Source: an uncultured Prevotellaceae bacterium
GTDB taxonomy: Bacteria; Bacteroidota; Bacteroidia; Bacteroidales; Bacteroidaceae
Direction: 5' to 3'
Length of the DNA stretch: 64,000 nt
NCBI GenBank assembly: GCA_902776475.1
Contig: CACYQD010000004.1
Location: forward strand, 124,001 to 188,000
Within the stretch, counting starts at the first letter, position 1. Each line of letters starts with the position of its first letter. Positions 35,414 through 46,600 of this stretch are shown in pieces. A model generated the notes under the pieces. That model worked only from the letters and a program-made list of their open reading frames with translations. It searched no databases and had not been told where the DNA came from. Made by a program: the position numbers and the translations under genes.

Positions 35414-38400
35414 ATGAAACGACTAGCATTATTTACTCTGACAACCTTTATGGCAGTTATGAGCGTGATGGCTCAAGGATGGCCCGAAAAATACGAGGGC
35501 GTCATGCTGCAAGGCTTCTATTGGGACTCCTACCAAGACACGAAATGGAGCACCCTGACCGACCAGGTGGATGAACTATCCTCCTATTACAACCTCATTT
35601 GGGTGCCCAACTCAGGGCAGACCAAAGATGACCAATGGAACTCCCCTGGCAACTGGGGCTATGAGAACATGGGATACATGCCGGTTTACTGGCTGAGACA
35701 CAACACCTGTTTCGGTTCTCAAGAGGAACTTAGAAACATGATCCAAACTTTCAAGGACAAAGGTACTGGATTCATCGAGGATGTGGTCATCAACCACAAA
35801 AACGGTCTCTCCAACTGGGCGAATTTCCCCTGTGAGACAGCATCAAGTTATACAGACCCCTCAAAGACATATTCCATCAACTGGGCTACCGACATGACGA
35901 AACTGTGGGGCATCTGTAAAGGTGATGAACTTTTCACTTCTGGCAACCCTAAAGGCTATCATGACGGCACCCAATACTGGTATGCCAGTGAATCAGACAA
36001 CGTCGGCAATATCAGTAATGACGAAGGAGATAATTTCGATGGTTGCCGTGATCTGGACCACACCAACGCCACCGTACAACAAAATATCAAAACCTATCTT
36101 GACTATCTCCTTAACGAACTGGGATATGCTGGATTCCGCTATGACATGGTGAAAGGCTTCGCCGGCTATTATGTGGGCTTATACAACCTCGATGCAAAGC
36201 CTCAATTCTCTGTGGGAGAATATTGGGATGCCAGTTATGACAACGTCGTCAACCACTGGATCAAGGAAACCGCCCGTCCTAAAGGATCTGGGGGAAAATA
36301 CCAGTCAGCTGCGTTTGACTTTCCTCTCAAATACGCCATCAACGATGCTTTCAACAACGGCCGCTGGATCAATCTGTGGGGGAACAAGGGTATTGCAGGA
36401 AATCCTGATATGAAGCGTTATTCGGTGACGTTTGTCGACAACCATGACACCTACCGCAATGACTATGACCGTGTGAACAACAACGTGTTGGCCGCCAACG
36501 CCTTCATCCTCGGACTCCCCGGCACCCCGTGCATCTTCCTGCCCCACTGGCAACAATACAAGACTGAAATCAAGAAAATGATTGCCGCCCGCAAGGCTGC
36601 CGGCATCAACAACCAGAGCACCATCACGTCAGACTGGGGCAACGAAAGCGGTTTCTACATGAAAGTGAAAGGCACGAAAGGTTCTGTCATCGTAATCAGT
36701 GGCTACCTTGCTGAGGATACCTACGACCACAATGGTTTTACCCTTATCACCAGTGGTCAGAACTTTGCCTACTACGTGTCGGACAATGTAGCTCAAGATG
36801 CCATCAATAGCTATAATACCATCGAAACACAAAACGCCTCTCCTATCACGGTGTATGTGAAAGACAACAATGAAGGAGACCCCTATCTCTATGCCTGGAC
36901 GGGAGAAGGGAATACAGAGACAAAGCCCCTTGGCCCTTGGCCTGGAACGCAACTTACTCAGAAAGTGAAACTTGCCGACGGATCCACTTGGTATAAGCAA
37001 CCTATCAAGGCCCAAGATCTGAAAGTTATTGTTCATTATAATGAAGGCAATAACAAACAGTCTGAAAACATCCCTGTCAACGAAGATATCTATCTTTGCT
37101 ACTGGAAAGGCAATGTGGAAAAACATGCCAACTACACCTCTTTCTACAAGAGTGACCCCACCATGAGCTATGTGGACGCCTATTTTGAGGCTCCCTCAGA
37201 CTGGTCTTCCGTGAAGATCCATGAATGGGACCCTCGCTTCTACGGTGGAGAAAAAAGCTTCACTGGTGATTGGCCTGGTATAGTAATGACAGAGAAGGTG
37301 GGCAAATCAGGCAACGGCAACGATATCTACCGCAGGCGTTTCAACATGGAATTCTCTGCAGGTGTTCCCAACATGGTACAGTTCAACAACGCCAATAACA
37401 GCAGCAACAAAACAGCAGATTTCAATCTTTGCAATGCCGGCTACTACAATTTCAACGGTCTGGCTTCCTCCGACCTGATAACATTTGAACCCACCAAACT
37501 GGAAAACGTGACCAGTGTCAGTACCACCAACTGGAACGGAACGGGTAATGTAGCACAAGCCAACACCCAGACCAAGCCGTCGCTCACCCTGTATTATCCC
37601 GCTGGAACATATACAGTCCAGGCTGTCGTTCGTGGCACAGAAGATAAGACACTCAACCTCTCCGCAGGTTCCTCCACATCCTCCATCACTTTGAAAGGCA
37701 TGGATGACAACTCACCCTCAACTGTCACTGCTGATGGTGTGGTAGAGTATTATGTTGAAGGCACCAACCATGGTTGGCAAAAGGTTCAAACAACCTGCAC
37801 CTTGACAGAACCCAGCGCTTTGAAGATCGTCCTCTCCTCAGAAGCCGACACCTGGCAGATCGGTGGTCTGACTATCCTTACAGGAGCAGACACAGAAGGC
37901 AAGTATCTCACCACAGCCACCACACAAGCCACGACGACCAATGTGGATGCCACCTCACAGAACAAATTCAGCTATTACGACAGAGGAGCCAACAAGAACG
38001 TGCTCATCAAGGCTGCCAACAGCGACCAACTGGTCTCCAAACTACCCTATAATGTGATTGTGGATCAGTCATGCGCACAATTGAGACTTTTCGACGGCGC
38101 CTACGATTTCAATGCCAATCAAAACTTCACTGCTTCGGCTGTAAGCTATGACCGCAAATTCAAAAATGGCAATAAGGTGACCGTCTGTCTGCCCTTTGCC
38201 GTATCATCTCAGGAGATGAAAAATCTGGACATCAAGGCCTATGAGTTTGATGGGTTAACCGATGACGGAAGTATCCACTTCAAATCCGTGGAAGCCATGG
38301 AGGCGAACAAACCTTATGTGCTTATAGCAGGCGAGGAAGACACTCCTTTCATGGGGCTATCCAGTCGTGAGATCATTCAGACAGATGGTCTGACCACAAC

Positions 38401-38737
38401 GGCCGATGAAGTATCCTTCATAGGAACGATGAAACGTAAGGTCCTCAATTCAGGCGAGAGCATTTCTTACTATGGTTACAGTAACGGTTCATTCGTCAAG
38501 GTAGGCAGCAATGTCGGTATCAACCCCTTCCGCGCCTACATCTCAACCAGCCAAACTCTCGGACAGAGTATCAATGCGGTGTTTGAGGATATCTCAGGCA
38601 TCCATGAAATCAGCCGGCAGAAAACCAAAGACGTTGAAAGTCTCTACACATTGGATGGCAGAAGAGCTCATGCCAAGAATGGTTCGCTGCCCAAAGGCGT
38701 CTACATCCAAGGAGGTAAAAAAATCGTCATCAAATAA
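35414..38737 (+). CDS. secreted GH13 alpha-amylase with starch-binding modules and type IX-like sorting tail
   Basis: 1107 residues, signal peptide to about 20 (MAVMSVMAQ). The GH13 barrel spans about 25-460, with the catalytic nucleophile in GFRYDMVKGF (D244), acid in SVGEYWD (E269) and third carboxylate in FVDNHD (D345). CBM26-like beta modules follow (about 475-565, PYLYAWTGEG ... WPGTQL; about 585-680, VKIHEWDPRF ... DWPGIVM). Further beta-sandwich regions come next. The last 35 residues (LYTLDGRR ... LPKGVYIQGGKKIVIK) form a Por secretion-type C-terminal tail. It would be exported by Sec and a type IX-like system and cleave alpha-1,4-glucan outside the cell. A small acidic peptide gene follows after 12 bp. 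Confidence 0.92.
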   Translation: MKRLALFTLTTFMAVMSVMAQGWPEKYEGVMLQGFYWDSYQDTKWSTLTDQVDELSSYYNLIWVPNSGQTKDDQWNSPGNWGYENMGYMPVYWLRHNTCFGSQEELRNMIQTFKDKGTGFIEDVVINHKNGLSNWANFPCETASSYTDPSKTYSINWATDMTKLWGICKGDELFTSGNPKGYHDGTQYWYASESDNVGNISNDEGDNFDGCRDLDHTNATVQQNIKTYLDYLLNELGYAGFRYDMVKGFAGYYVGLYNLDAKPQFSVGEYWDASYDNVVNHWIKETARPKGSGGKYQSAAFDFPLKYAINDAFNNGRWINLWGNKGIAGNPDMKRYSVTFVDNHDTYRNDYDRVNNNVLAANAFILGLPGTPCIFLPHWQQYKTEIKKMIAARKAAGINNQSTITSDWGNESGFYMKVKGTKGSVIVISGYLAEDTYDHNGFTLITSGQNFAYYVSDNVAQDAINSYNTIETQNASPITVYVKDNNEGDPYLYAWTGEGNTETKPLGPWPGTQLTQKVKLADGSTWYKQPIKAQDLKVIVHYNEGNNKQSENIPVNEDIYLCYWKGNVEKHANYTSFYKSDPTMSYVDAYFEAPSDWSSVKIHEWDPRFYGGEKSFTGDWPGIVMTEKVGKSGNGNDIYRRRFNMEFSAGVPNMVQFNNANNSSNKTADFNLCNAGYYNFNGLASSDLITFEPTKLENVTSVSTTNWNGTGNVAQANTQTKPSLTLYYPAGTYTVQAVVRGTEDKTLNLSAGSSTSSITLKGMDDNSPSTVTADGVVEYYVEGTNHGWQKVQTTCTLTEPSALKIVLSSEADTWQIGGLTILTGADTEGKYLTTATTQATTTNVDATSQNKFSYYDRGANKNVLIKAANSDQLVSKLPYNVIVDQSCAQLRLFDGAYDFNANQNFTASAVSYDRKFKNGNKVTVCLPFAVSSQEMKNLDIKAYEFDGLTDDGSIHFKSVEAMEANKPYVLIAGEEDTPFMGLSSREIIQTDGLTTTADEVSFIGTMKRKVLNSGESISYYGYSNGSFVKVGSNVGINPFRAYISTSQTLGQSINAVFEDISGIHEISRQKTKDVESLYTLDGRRAHAKNGSLPKGVYIQGGKKIVIK

Positions 38738-38749
38738 ACCATCAAAGAT

Positions 38750-38938
38750 ATGAAAAGTAAGATATATATCAGCCCTGACATTGAAATCATAGAGGTTGAG
38801 CCCACAAAGATTTTAGAGGGCACCATTACGGAAAATCGCGACCAGGCATCCACCATGAACAATGGCGAGTTGGACAGCAATAGCTCGTCTGTGTTCGATG
38901 AAGGCGAACTCAATTCGAATTCCAACCTTTGGGAATAA
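38750..38938 (+). CDS. small acidic peptide, YxxPxIE family, copy 1
   Basis: 62 residues, no signal peptide or membrane helix. The N-terminus MKSKIYISPDIEIIEVEP is followed by an acidic, Asn/Ser-rich region ending NLWE. It shares the pattern MK(x)nYxxPxIE and a central hydrophobic-Gly step (ILEG) with the peptide at 39509-39691. It lies 12 bp after the amylase stop and just before a strong terminator, so it belongs to the amylase transcript. Function unknown; the pattern is familiar from small hypothetical proteins of Bacteroidales. Confidence 0.65.
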   Translation: MKSKIYISPDIEIIEVEPTKILEGTITENRDQASTMNNGELDSNSSSVFDEGELNSNSNLWE

Positions 38939-38967
38939 AGAAGATTACTCCCTGAATACCCAGAATG

Positions 38968-39004
38968 GGGCGTATCAAAAATAATATTTTGGTACGCCCT
39001 TTTT
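38968..39004 (+). terminator. intrinsic terminator of the amylase operon
   Basis: GGGCGTATCAAAA (38968-38980), loop ATAATA, TTTTGGTACGCCC (38987-38999), then a T-run to 39003. The 13-bp stem has one G-U pair. Confidence 0.88.
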
Positions 39005-39095
39005 CTATCTCAGTATTATTATCGGGTTTATTTGCTTCTACAGTGTGATGCTGTTGCTATTTCTGTCAGGTAAATAGCGTGCAGAGAACTACTTT

Positions 39096-39397
39096 TGCGA
39101 CACTTTTCAAGGCTTTTTGTCTCATTTGTCGCATTTAGATACTCTTGTCGCAAGGATAATCATAGAAAAACACGAAATTGTTTCCACCATGAGAAAACCC
39201 GTCATAACTTTGCAATGCAGAAAAAAACCTTCAACGAATTGAAATAATAAACATTAAAAATACGAATTACAACAACCGCCACTCCTATCAAGGCATTGAC
39301 CATCAGATACTGATGGTGAGATACAAACAATAGGCATGGGCGAAAATAATCTATAAAAAGCGATGGTTTTTCGGGAATTATTCGTATATTTGTCGCA
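39096..39397. promoter_or_regulatory. cluster of four TGTCGCA motifs
   Basis: TGTCGCA occurs at 39127-39133, 39146-39152 and 39391-39397 on the plus strand and at 39096-39102 on the minus strand, all upstream of the operon starting at 39509. The last one overlaps the end of the TATATTTG -7 box. Confidence 0.35.
39385..39392 (+). promoter_or_regulatory. candidate -7 box (TATATTTG) for the giant-protein operon
   Basis: Exact TAnnTTTG match, with a predicted start near 39399 and a leader of about 110 nt to the ATG at 39509. No clear TTTG lies 19-21 bp upstream, so activation by a regulator may be needed. Confidence 0.45.
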
Positions 39398-39508
39398 CCC
39401 ATGAAAAGACTTTGTCTCACATTGATTTATTGACTTCCTATGAAGCTCAATTGTGCGGAAGCTTTTATTAATACTTGAATTTAACATTTAGGAAAACATT
39501 ATAACAAG

Positions 39509-39691
39509 ATGAAAAGATATTACACAAAGCCCATGATAGAGGCTGAGCCCATGAATATGGACAGACCTCTGCTCGCTGGAAGCAACGATAAGGGCATCAA
39601 TGCTACCATTTCAGGCTATCAGTCGTCTGATAATAATGATGATGATGACGAGGAGGAAAGCGACGGTTTTTCACAAGATTTTGGCAACTAA
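39509..39691 (+). CDS. small acidic peptide, YxxPxIE family, copy 2
   Basis: 60 residues: MKRYYTKPMIEAEPMNMDRP, then LLAGSNDKG, then a strongly acidic run (nine Asp/Glu residues in succession after DNN) and an FGN end. No signal peptide is evident. It matches the amylase-linked peptide at 38750 in the N-terminal YxxPxIE pattern and in the central small-residue step before an acidic tail. It lies 20 bp upstream of the fimbrillin-like lipoprotein gene and is probably the first gene of that operon. Function unknown. Confidence 0.68.
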   Translation: MKRYYTKPMIEAEPMNMDRPLLAGSNDKGINATISGYQSSDNNDDDDEEESDGFSQDFGN

Positions 39692-39711
39692 TACCTTAAA
39701 GACAAGGAATC

Positions 39712-40638
39712 ATGAAGCATACTGGTTTTCTTTTACTCTTATTATCAGGCATGGCATTGGCTGCTTGTTCTTCCGACGATGAAGAACTGGTGGAAAACAG
39801 CAACGGCAGAAAACTGCGCCAACTGACTATTGCCGAAGTGCCAGTCACCCAAAACGCGCCCACATCCAAGAAGGTTAAGCTCACCGAAAACTCATCATCG
39901 CTCGACGCCTCATGGACTAAGGATGATATGGCCACATACTTCAATGTGAGTTTATTCAGCCAAGTGGAGATGGATTACGGAAGACTGACAGCAGCATCCT
40001 CTACCAGCACTTCGATGTTTCAAGGCGAGGTCTACTGTAACACTGGCGATACCATAGCATTGTTTTACCCCGCCAGGGATCCGATTCGTTCAGGTAATGA
40101 CCGAGGCAAATTCACCATCAGCCTCAACGGACAGAATGGCACGCTAGATGATATTGCAGAGCACTTCCACTATGTCTATGGTGTGGCACAGGTGTCTTCC
40201 GTGACAGAACAAACGGCCACTGCCACAATAGACAACATGCAATCGCTGTTGGCAGTGTGCAAATTCTCGTTTACTGATGGCTCGGAAGCCATACCTGTAA
40301 AGACACTGACCATCAACTTTTATGATGCTGGTCTGATGGGCTATCCCCAGACGGCTATGCTGACGCCAACAGCAGATGCCAGTTCACTCGCTCTCGAATA
40401 TGCAGGACAAGAGACTTGGGATGAAACGCCTCTTTCCGTCACCCTCAAAAAAGAGACTTCCGACGGAGTCTATGTTGCCCTCTTCCCCTATAGTCCCACA
40501 GGCTATATGCACTTTACCGTGACAGACAGTTTAGGTACTACCTACACTGGCATGGCCAAGGCCTCTCTGAAAGCCGGCAGATACTATCCTGCCTCGCTGA
40601 AACTCACCAAGCAACAACAAAAACCTGAAACAATATGA
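39712..40638 (+). CDS. fimbrillin-like (Mfa-like) surface lipoprotein
   Basis: 308 residues. The lipobox is LAAC with C19, followed by SSDDEE, an acidic segment of the kind that directs Bacteroidota lipoproteins to the cell surface. The mature part is beta-rich, with ASWTKDDMATYFNVS, ALFYPARD and VTDSLGTTYTGMAKASLKAGRYYPASLKL, resembling the two-domain Mfa_like_1/fimbrillin family. Such proteins are shaft, tip or anchor subunits of surface fibres. Its stop overlaps the start of the giant gene (ATGA), which implies coupled synthesis and suggests it anchors or assists that protein. The family call is by motif impression. Confidence 0.65.
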   Translation: MKHTGFLLLLLSGMALAACSSDDEELVENSNGRKLRQLTIAEVPVTQNAPTSKKVKLTENSSSLDASWTKDDMATYFNVSLFSQVEMDYGRLTAASSTSTSMFQGEVYCNTGDTIALFYPARDPIRSGNDRGKFTISLNGQNGTLDDIAEHFHYVYGVAQVSSVTEQTATATIDNMQSLLAVCKFSFTDGSEAIPVKTLTINFYDAGLMGYPQTAMLTPTADASSLALEYAGQETWDETPLSVTLKKETSDGVYVALFPYSPTGYMHFTVTDSLGTTYTGMAKASLKAGRYYPASLKLTKQQQKPETI

Positions 40639-43600
40639 TTAAGGCAAAGCATATCTCACGATTGCTCTTGATGGTTCTCATGCTCATCGGAGCGGCAACC
40701 GACGTTTTGGCCCAGGAATACATCACCGAAGTGATGACCCTTGGCGCCGAGCAAGGCAAGGGTGCTAATCTAAGGCGCGAGTACGAAAACAAAGGTTGGA
40801 CCGTCCTCAATAACGACCTGAACAGAAATGCTGGTGGATGGGATGTCTATATCGCCTACAAGACCAGCAGCACGGCCAACCCTGAAACCGGCTACATCAC
40901 CGACATCTGTGCATCCAACAAGTGGGTTGACTCCTTCACCTTTGAAGGACGAACCTACTATAAGGCTCAAAGCAACAGCGGATTCAACGGAGACCTCAAC
41001 AAAGGAGCCGGTGGGGCAGACATCATCATCTATTACACGCGCGAGCGAGGAAAACTCGGTTCTTACGGAGCCGACAAACGCGTCATAACAAAGTTGTCAG
41101 TATTAAACCAAAGCGAGGACAACGACTCTTGGACTGCCGCCATCTTCTGGCGCAACTCGAGTTATAGTGGCATCTGTGACTTGAACAGAGGAGCCGGTGG
41201 CGATTACATCTACATACATCAGCACTTCACCACCCAGAAAGTGAAGTGGAGTGAAAAGCCCACCTTCGCCTCGGACCTCGTCTACAACGGGCAGACACAA
41301 AACCTCATCGCCAAGGATACGTGGAAGAACAACTACGGCACGTTGAAATACCGTGTTGACGGTGGGTCGTGGTCGTGCGCCGTGCCCGGAGCCATCGATG
41401 TGGGCAACTACAAGGTGGAGGCACAACTTGAAGGCACCTCGGCCAGCGGCATCGTCTTCGCCAACAACAGCGACGTCGTCACGAAGACTGTCACCATCAA
41501 CCCGCCCCTCGTCAAGGCCGCCAACCTGCACGGCGTATTCAATCAGGGCGACAAACGGGTGTACCTCTCGTGGGATATTCCTTCCGTTCCTGGCAACTAC
41601 ACCAATTTCAAGTGGGTGGTCTATCGTGACGGCACGAAGATAGCCGAACTCGCTCCCAGCGTACACACCTACGCCGATGACGGCTTCGCCAACGAGTCGT
41701 CGCCGACCTACGACGTGTACTATGTCTCGAACTTCTGGGACTTGACGACGCAGCGCGACGACACGAAGGCCACGGTGACTGTCAACACCACGCGTGAAGT
41801 GCCCGTGCGCAACCTGAAGGTGGAACAGCAGTCCGACCGCATCGTGTTTACATGGGCCTCCGATGCATATCCCAAGGGCTTCGGCCACAAGTTCCGTATC
41901 TATGTCGATGGCGAGGAGGACCCCATCTACACACTCACACCCGATGACATGCAGGACTTGCTGCAATGGGAGCACCGAACCACTGACCAGCACAGCAACC
42001 GACAGAACAAGGTTGACCCGGAGACGGGCGTGCCCTATACCGAGGAGCCGCTGAACGCCTGCGCCCCCAAGCCCTACCGCATAGAGGGTGTCATTGGCGA
42101 CGCTGTGCTCAACACCATGACCATCAACCCGAAGGCCATCGGCGAGGCTACAAAGTTCTACTCGCTCGATGCCTCGAAGGGGAGCTATGAGGGAGCGGTG
42201 AAGTTGTCGTGGCATGTGGACCAGCAAGGCTCCCTCTATGCCAAGACCTACATCGTGGAGCGACGCCGTGCCGAACAACAGGAGGAGGCATGGGAGGTGC
42301 TGACCCGTCTGTCGAGCAACGAAGACTATCTGTTCTATACCGACGAGACGGCATTGCCCGGCGTTTACTACGACTACCGCATCACCGTGGAGGACAAGTG
42401 CGACGACGGCTCTGTCCTCAGCAACGAAGTGACCAGCATAGGCTTCGCCAAGAGCACCGGCACCGTGACGGGCCGCATAGCCTACGGCTCTACTGGTACG
42501 GCGGTGCAGGGTGTCGATGTGGTGATGAACATGACCAGCTCTGAGGGTGACCAGATAGAGCAGTTCCACTCCATGTACTTTACCGGCGTGAACGGTGCCG
42601 TGACATGGCAATACCCTGTAGGAGGGAATCAAGAATCCTCTACCAAGAACTACGCTACTGAAAAGTTCGCCACCGGCGACTTCTCCATGCAGATATGGCT
42701 TAACCCGGAGTCGTTTAATGAAACTACGATTGTAGATTTCGGCAACGGCATCGGTTTGGGCATGACAGCCAGTGGCGGACTGACCTTCAATAACCAGCCC
42801 TTCGACGGCATCGTGCTCCAGCAGGATGTCTATAATCACGTAGCACTGACCCGAAAGGGCAAGACACTGACGTGCTATGTGCTGACTCAGGTCACCAACA
42901 GCAGCGAACCCAAAGTGCAAAAAGCCACTCTGACATTAACGGATGGTTCATTAGCCCTGACCAATGCTGAAGAGTTCAGCTTGGGACATTTCAAAGGTTC
43001 TGCAGATGAGTTCCGCCTGTGGACAAGGTGCCTCAGCGAGGCCGACATCCTGGAGAACTTCGACCACCTGCTGGTGGGCGACGAGAGCGGACTGGAGACC
43101 TATTGGACCTTTGACGAAGGTCTGCGCACACAGTTGTTCGACTACTCGCGCGACGGCACCAACTACCACAAGCACCACGGTCTCGTGGGCAGCAATGCCC
43201 AGCCCTCCACCCTCACGCCCACTGCGCTGAAGCTGAAGGCCAAGACCAATGCTGACGGCAACTACGTCATCCAGGGCATACCGTTCACCGGCGAGGGAAC
43301 GACCTATTCGGTGGTGCCTCTCTTTGGCATCCATGAGTTCAACCCCGCCAAGACGCTTCTCTTCGTGGGTAAGAATGCGCTCGTCCACACCGCCAACTTC
43401 GAGGACGTGTCGTCGTTCCCCATGAGCGGACATATCTACTATGCAGGTACCAATGTGCCCGTCGAGGGTGTGCAGATATATGTCGACGGTCTGTTGCAGA
43501 ACAAGGATGGCCAGGTGGTGCAGAGCGAAAGTGATGGCAAATACAACATCTCCGTACCCATTGGTCAACACTTCATAGAAGCCAAGTTGGGCGGACATAC

Positions 43601-46600
43601 TATGGTGGCGGGCGGACGCTGGCCCACTGCGGGAACGTTCCACTTCGACCGCCCCGTGCAGTACGACTTTGCTGACTCCACGCTGGTGAACTTCGTGGGT
43701 CGTGTGGGCGGCGGTCTGAGCAACGACACACTGGCCGTGGGCTTCAACTTGTCGAAGAACAACATAGGCATTGCCACCATACAGCTGGCACTCAACAATG
43801 AGTCGTTCTCGCTGAACTGTCAGGACGACCACATCAGCAATGCCCTCACTGTCCGCACATGGCAGAGTGACACCACGAGCATCAGCAGTCAAGCCTATAC
43901 GGGCACCGACTACGATGCGAAGTACATCACCATACGCACCGACTCGCTCACTGGAGAGTTCTCGGCGCTGCTGCCTCCGCTGAAATACAAGGTGAAGAGC
44001 ATAAACGTCAAGAGCGGCATCGACTTCGGCACGCTGCCAGAGATAGACTTGACATCCGTTTCTCAGGAACAAACTGACTCAATCACTGAAATCTTTGATG
44101 ACGGGAAAGAACAGAAGCAATCCTACACCTACAACACGAAGATGGTGAAGACTTACTTCGCCGATCCGCAATTAGAACTCATCCAAATGTCCGTCAACGG
44201 CGAAGGCGATGCGCCGAAGGGCGTCTTCGGACGCAAGGCGTTCGAGGACTTCAGCGACGATTTCGGCGCTGCCCCCATTGACAACATCTGGACCATCAAT
44301 GAAAGCGGTAAGCCTACCTACACCTACGGCTACCCCATCTACGACGGCGGCGACAAGGTGAAGATGAGGGTATGGGGCTATGAGGTTTACGTGAACCACG
44401 ACCCAGAGCCTGCTTTACCCGCAGTGGCCGATACTATCCCCCTCAACGGACAGGTGGTGACCGTCAGCAACGAGATGAGCAGCGAGCAGATGGTGGTGGC
44501 ACGTGTCGACAACGAGTCGCTGGGACTGCAACCGGGCGACATCTACGACCTGAAGCAAGACCAGCTGATACTCGACACCCGCGGCATGAACGAGTTCACC
44601 TTCATTACCGGACTGCCCAACATCGTGGCTCCATATACCCGCCAACTGAGCATGGAGATGGAGCGCAACAACCGCACCTATACATACGATGGGGTGAACG
44701 CCATCGTGCTCGGCTCATTGACCACGGGAACCAACTTTGTCACCCTCGGTCCTGACTTAGTAACCATGGTGCTGCGCGACCCGCCTGGTGCCACATCGAA
44801 GACAACCTGGAAGACGGGACATACCGAGACCAAATTCCGTAGTTCCTCACAAGGCTTCTATGGAAACGAGAAATTCACTCTAGACAACTCATGGGGCTTA
44901 TACCTCGAGACCGAGGTGGGAGTGGGCATTGCTGCCGTTTCCTCGAAGACGACCACCCTGACCAACACCACTGCAGGCTTTACCTATAGAGTGCAACGCA
45001 ACAACCAAACCGACCAGACATGGTCGACAACCGTCACCGAGGCCGTCTCCTCCGGTACCAAGACCCCATACGTGGGCAGCAAAGGCGATGTCTTTATCGG
45101 TGCGTCCACCAACATCATTATCGGCGACGCGCGCAAACTTGGCTTCTTCCGCGACGGCGGAGGCTACCCGCTTCGTCTCGACCTGCGCAACACCATGTCG
45201 ATGGGAGACAGCATTCGTACCACGTTCATGTACTCCACCTACGAGTTGGAAGAGGTGATGATTCCCAAGTGGAAGGCGACCCGTCAAAGCCTGATGACCT
45301 TTCTCCCAACCAAGGAAGAAGCCCTCAACTACGTGAACACCAGCGACCACTGCGTCTACGTGACATGGTTGAAGCCCGACGACGAGGCCTTAGGCACAGA
45401 TACCACGACCTATCGTCAACTGCCGCCCGTGAACTGGGATGGAACATTCATCCAAGACAGTGTCCTATGGTGTACCAACCAGATAAAAAGCTGGAAGAAA
45501 TTGTTGAGTGATAATGAAGAGGACAAAGTCATCGCCATGAACGACCCCAAGTATTTCGTCAGGAATATCTCGTTCGATGGCGGCAACAACTACACCTACG
45601 CCAACCGCACCGACACCACTTTCCAGAAGAAGCACAACTACTCTCACAACCTTGGAGGTATAGTCAAGTTCGGAGGAACCAGCCAATCTGTCATTGGAGG
45701 AGTGGCATTTAATGTTGTTGCCATGTGGGACACTGAAAACGGATGGTCGATGGCCACCTCGGAGAGTGACCCGGACGAGAACTACAAGGACTGGGCAGAA
45801 CTTGAATACGCCTTCAGCGATGGGAACAAGGGAACCGACTTCTCTGTCAATATCTACAAGTCACCCAGCGGATGGGGCGACATCTTCAGCATCCTTGGCG
45901 GGCAAAGTTACAACCCCTACGAGGGCGAGGAGAAAACGAAATACTTTGAGGAGGGAATGCACATTCTCTCCAACGGCACCGAGCAGATGGAGCGCCCCAA
46001 CATCCGCATCAGTCTCGACGGCAACGGCGACAACAGTGCCAAGCACGTCACGCTGAGCGATGTGCCGGCGGGACAACCAGGACAGCTCACGCTGCACCTC
46101 ACCAACCTTAGCTCGACCACTCAGGGCTTCGACTTCAGCTATAACATCATGGTGCAGGAAAAGGCTAACCAGATGGGCCTGGAAGTCCTCATGGACGGCG
46201 TGCCTGCCAACGGGCGCTCTATATTCATTCCAGCAGGAGAAACGGTGAAGAAGGTCATTACAGTGCGGCAGACCGACCAGAGCGTGCTCGACTATACTGA
46301 CTTGGAAATATGGCTCATGTCTCAATTCCAGCCTATCAAGATTAACGATAAAGTGACGTTCAACGTACACTTCAAACCTTCGTCATCGTCCATCAACCTC
46401 GCCATCACTGACCCGGTGCTCAACATCGAGACGCTGGACCGCAACAAGGGCGACCTGGAGCTGAAAGTCACTGGTTTCGACCGTCAGTTCAAGGGTATGA
46501 AGAAGCTGGGCGTGGAATACCGTTACGAGGGTTCCACCACCTGGACGAGGCCCGACACGCTGAATTTCTTCGTCAACCGCGCCGACTCCACCAAGCTTCA

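Larger units (their letters stand above)
38939..39508. other. 570-bp gene-free region between amylase and giant-protein operons
   Basis: Contains the amylase-operon terminator, four TGTCGCA heptamers (three within 57 bp), two perfect TAnnTTTG boxes (39205-39212 and 39385-39392) and a small perfect hairpin CCATCAG-ATA-CTGATGG at 39300-39316. It also has a 10-codon ATG-to-stop frame at 39215 (MQKKTFNELK) that might be a leader peptide but has no independent support. Confidence 0.6.

Noticed and set aside
39215-39247. 10-codon frame as an attenuator leader peptide
   Set aside because: No ribosome-site evidence, no regulatory codon run and no alternative hairpin pair around it.
41103-42920. 605-codon minus-strand frame inside the giant gene
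   Set aside because: Antisense composition and no recognisable domain; the sense frame is continuous over 9.5 kb with clear domains.
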